The notes under the pieces: model-generated | The model's database searches: none | What the model was told of the DNA's origin: nothing | Seen by the model: the letters and a program-made list of their open reading frames with translations, nothing else | Made by a program: the position numbers and the translations under genes | Assembly: GCA_030141605.1 (NCBI GenBank) | Contig: JAQGDQ010000200.1 | Coordinates: 124,001-188,000, forward strand | DNA length: 64,000 nucleotides | Reading direction: 5' to 3' | Origin: Tubiluchus corallicola | Taxonomy: Eukaryota > Priapulida > Priapulimorpha > Priapulimorphida > Tubiluchidae | Part shown: piece after piece, positions 62,001 to 64,000 of the stretch | Position numbering within the stretch: the first letter of the stretch is position 1 | Layout of the letters: each line of letters begins with the position of its first letter

Positions 62001-63952
62001 ACAAGCACTAATTCAGCAAACTATGAACCCGCCCTTTGCTTGCTCTCATTCTCGAATAATGGGGTCTTAGCCTTAAGCAGAATCATGTTTTCATTGTTAT
62101 CCAACTTTTTCGCATTTACTGTTTTTCATGTTTGATTTCAAAGTTCAATTAATTATGGGTGTGAACCATAAACAGTTTGATATTGTTTCTGAGAATAACA
62201 CAGTGCTTCATCAATACCTGTAGTTGAATAATGCATCTGATTCCTGGTCTGTAATACCTTGAAATTCTGTAAAGCCGTGATTGGAAAGTTTCTTCAACAC
62301 TGGTGGGATGAAATACAGGTCTAGTCCTATCTTCTGTTTAAGATTATCCTTGTCAGTAGATCTACAAAAATTACATTGCTTGGACTAGAAAACAATTATA
62401 AACATATTTTATACATTTCAGACATTTGGGTTCTTTATTTCTTTACAAAGTGCAAGCAGTTGAATTCTCTAGCTTTCGGATATGCAACAACTTATTTAAG
62501 TAAATATCGAACTTGATAAATAAAAGATGTGTCTGAAAAATGTTTTGCTTCAAAAATAGGCTAAATTTCCACAAAATGACATCCAATCAATTATTGATGA
62601 AAAGCACACGGAATAATTTTTCTAAAGAAATATAAAAAGCAGAATTCTTTTTTATTTAAAACAGCAAATTTCAGAAAAATTCTGTCTGTTATGAAAATAC
62701 AAATACAGTTACGAAAAACCGCAAAAATAAAAAAAATTTTTGTGTAGAAAACATGTATTCATTGTTATTCTGTTAAATTTGTATGCCTTTTGACATGTAG
62801 TCCAAATGTGATTATTACTTAGGAGGAGGCATTCCTTGGACTAGTTTGACACCTGGTTGTTTTATGGCCACTTTATTTGGACTTTTGTAGGGTTCGCTCG
62901 CTTTTAGCAGATTCGTATCCTCATCTTTGCAGTCTAATAATATCTGCCTCAAAATCCAAAACTCAGCTTTCTCGCGTTCAAAGTAAAAGCCAATTGTAGT
63001 TTTGAAAATGCCAACAGTTTTTGGAAAGCACTTGACACCCACTGTGCACTTTGTACCTGTAACGAAAATAGCACTAGATGACAGAGATAAACTTCAGTGA
63101 AAGCGGAACTAGATTAATACTGTATTCAATAAAAACACACAAAAACAGACTAAAAATAGGCATTACCCCAAATGCCAGAGCAGCTGCAGAAGACAGTCTA
63201 CAAACTGAACTTATGATATCATTTAGACCGCCTACAAACTGAACTTATTATGTCACTTAGACTGTCTACAAACTGAATTTATTATATCACTATTATATAG
63301 TCCGAATGAGAGTATTCATAAAAATAAACATAGAAATTATCAGTCAGTAATGTAAATGGATTTTATAGCGAAATCTTGGACGATTGGTCTCGATTACAGA
63401 TAAACTTCCTGATGCACAAACAAACTTCACTTCCAAAAAAATCATAGATAGCATAAATTAATTAAAATTATGAAGCAATTAGCAAATAAAATGGCAAATC
63501 TTTTCGAATAACTAAGTTGCTGTTTGTTAACTTGATCTAGTAGGATTAGCAGTATTTTTTATAAAATTTCATGTTCTCTTTATGTAAAATTATGCAAGGC
63601 CAAACTAGGCTAAGCTTGATGCTTCAGAAGCATTTTTTTTCTGGACCTCAAAGCAGGCGAGGAGCTAAAAAACACGGGCATGGTTTTTTCACATAAATAT
63701 ATTTGATGAAATGACTCTTGAAACTAACTAAACAAATTTCAACACTACATCTGTGAAGCTCAGAATCATTAGCAGACAGTCGCAAAACTGAAATGAAGAC
63801 AAGAACCATGTTGGCATTCAGCATTTACATTAAGGTATTTAGCAAATTTTATAAACCAGTAATGTAAACTTACGTGGTGCAATAACTGCCGTTTGTTCTG
63901 CAATTGAAATTTCGTCACATTTTTCTAACAATCCACAACCCAACAAAATCAC
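50007..63952 (-). CDS. MOV10: MOV10-like SF1 RNA helicase, C-terminal 793 residues (5' part off the window)
   Basis: Coding exons (minus): 63952-63874, 63056-62819, 62361-62218, 61877-61718, 60960-60818, 60679-60494, 59521-59374, 58438-58277, 56768-56665, 55895-55684, 55463-55375, 55026-54894, 54683-54499, 52941-52765, 51502-51414, 50139-50007. All phases agree and the frame ends with TAG at 50009-50007. Numbered from the window edge, motifs are: [18 protein letters not shown] (about 170-190), Walker A GPPGTGKS (350-357), [10 protein letters not shown] (472-481), GDPHQLGP (506-513), [19 protein letters not shown] and [15 protein letters not shown]. The order and spacing match MOV10 (UPF1-like 5'-3' RNA helicase of RNA silencing, mRNA decay and retroelement restriction). 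MOV10L1 is the alternative, but the residues around Walker A and LLLHIEE fit MOV10 well. About 200 N-terminal residues lie beyond 64000. An alternative 3' splice at GTAGGT (50023) could extend the tail. Confidence 0.92.
51076..51357 (+). other. Unrecognised ORF in a MOV10 intron, opposite strand
   Basis: A 93-codon frame within the intron between MOV10 exons 51414-51502 and 50007-50139. It contains few low-complexity residues and looks protein-like, but has no recognisable domain. It may be a relic of a mobile element or chance. Confidence 0.15.
52196..52429 (+). pseudogene. Possible LINE C-terminal (Cys-His) relic in a MOV10 intron
   Basis: The plus-strand frame contains [20 protein letters not shown] then [12 protein letters not shown]. 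The spacing C-(n)-EHIL--C resembles the C-terminal CCHC-like motif of some LINE polymerases (EH(I/V)L--C). The first cysteines are incomplete and nothing further upstream was recognised. Confidence 0.3.
53280..53580 (-). repeat. Diverged intronic repeat, copy 1
   Basis: Aligns over about 300 bp with 54130-54440. Shared blocks include CTAATGTGTT/CCAATGTGTT, GAATTTCGATGCCATT/GAATTTCCATCCCATT and CATTGTTTCAG/CTATTGTTTCAG. Both lie in the MOV10 intron between exons 54499-54683 and 52765-52941. Confidence 0.55.
54130..54440 (-). repeat. Diverged intronic repeat, copy 2, with an open frame
   Basis: Partner of 53280-53580. On the minus strand it reads [20 protein letters not shown] then [20 protein letters not shown] (54351 downward). 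The matching strand of copy 1 keeps [20 protein letters not shown], so both may descend from one coding segment. Family not recognised. Confidence 0.5.
57014..57085 (+). other. tRNA-like SINE head or tRNA pseudogene
   Basis: A 72-bp segment starts TGCCTCGGGGGTGTAGGG and ends GAGGCA. The ends pair (TGCCTC with GAGGCA) like an acceptor stem, GGTGTAGGGA fits a degenerate A box and GAGTTTGAGCCCC fits a B box. The anticodon arm is not convincing. This is most likely a tRNA-derived SINE head inside a MOV10 intron. Confidence 0.4.
57672..58159. mobile_element. hAT MITE with perfect 8-bp target-site duplication
   Basis: The left end is TAGTGGTTCTCCGGATAGCC and the right end, reverse-complemented, is TAGTGTTGCTCCGGATACAC, fitting the hAT (C/T)AGTG consensus. 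The octamer CTATATAC directly flanks both sides (57664-57671 and 58160-58167), a textbook hAT target duplication. The interior is full of TATCCG, ATTCG and TCCGAA subterminal motifs in both orientations, and no transposase is encoded. It sits in the MOV10 intron between exons 58277-58438 and 56665-56768. Confidence 0.92.
59637..60291 (-). mobile_element. MITE family A, copy 4 (diverged, inverted)
   Basis: Ends with ACCATACTGTCTTCCTTTAAAG at 60291. The interior is collinear with copy 3: ATTAATTAGGTTTTTAACTC, TTATTTAATTATCGGAAACT and TGTTAAAATTTACAATTTTT. The left edge near 59637 is less certain (TTTTAAAACAAGG). Much more diverged than copies 1-3, so an older insertion. It lies in the MOV10 intron between exons 60494-60679 and 59374-59521. 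Confidence 0.6.
63193..63290. repeat. Three-copy tandem, unit about 35 bp
   Basis: Units CTACAAACTGAACTTAT-AT(A/G)TCA followed by -TTAGAC, repeated three times within the MOV10 intron between its first two exons in the window. Confidence 0.85.
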
Positions 63953-64000
63953 CTGAAACAGAGAAAAGAAATAAGAACGCTTTCGTAACTCATCAAAGCA

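Overview
This is a eukaryotic (metazoan) genomic window: AT-rich, intron-rich, with GT-AG introns, dense microsatellites and decayed transposons, and no bacterial-style gene packing. The two well-preserved genes are animal DNA-damage and RNA-silencing genes, and the single interstitial telomere-like patch is of TTAGGG type. A marine invertebrate (tunicate, echinoderm or another AT-rich invertebrate) would fit, but the species cannot be fixed from the sequence.

Left half (1-35 kb) is gene-poor. It holds an unrecognised, relatively GC-rich minus-strand exon (372-700) and the first two coding exons of a Src-family-like tyrosine kinase (minus strand, 13381 to 11633: an MGNC myristoylation start followed by the first half of an SH3 domain; no later exons were found). 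A single-exon fragment resembling OSGIN flavin oxidoreductases lies at 19083-19469. The rest is repeats. There is a compound AGT/CAA microsatellite, several tri- and tetranucleotide arrays, a roughly 40-copy 40-bp minisatellite (14290-15925) that abuts a 1.05-kb fold-back element with about 350-bp arms (15929-16976), and a 300-bp direct duplication. Other elements are hAT-like elements, a recurrent CRE-bearing MITE family, a probable solo LTR, and two degenerate LINEs. One LINE is cut off inside its reverse-transcriptase C-terminus by a TTAGGG-type array (32019-32090).

Right half (35-64 kb) carries two convergent genes. ATRIP (plus strand, 35234-47308) was reconstructed from 15 coding exons whose splice phases all agree, giving 735 residues. 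MOV10 (minus strand, 63952 to 50007) is represented by 16 exons encoding the last 793 residues, including all the SF1 helicase motifs; its N-terminus lies beyond the right edge. Between their 3' ends sit a possible small secreted-protein ORF and an in-frame 117-bp duplication. MOV10 introns contain a well-preserved hAT MITE with a perfect 8-bp target duplication, a tRNA-like SINE head, another copy of the CRE-bearing MITE, and a pair of diverged 300-bp repeats.

The genes are not functionally linked: ATRIP acts with ATR and RPA in the replication checkpoint, MOV10 is an RNA helicase of silencing and retroelement control, and the Src-like exons belong to membrane signalling. No CRISPR array, operon or prokaryotic system is present. 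The most unusual features are the telomere-repeat-capped LINE, the fold-back element beside its minisatellite, and the mobile CRE-carrying repeat family.
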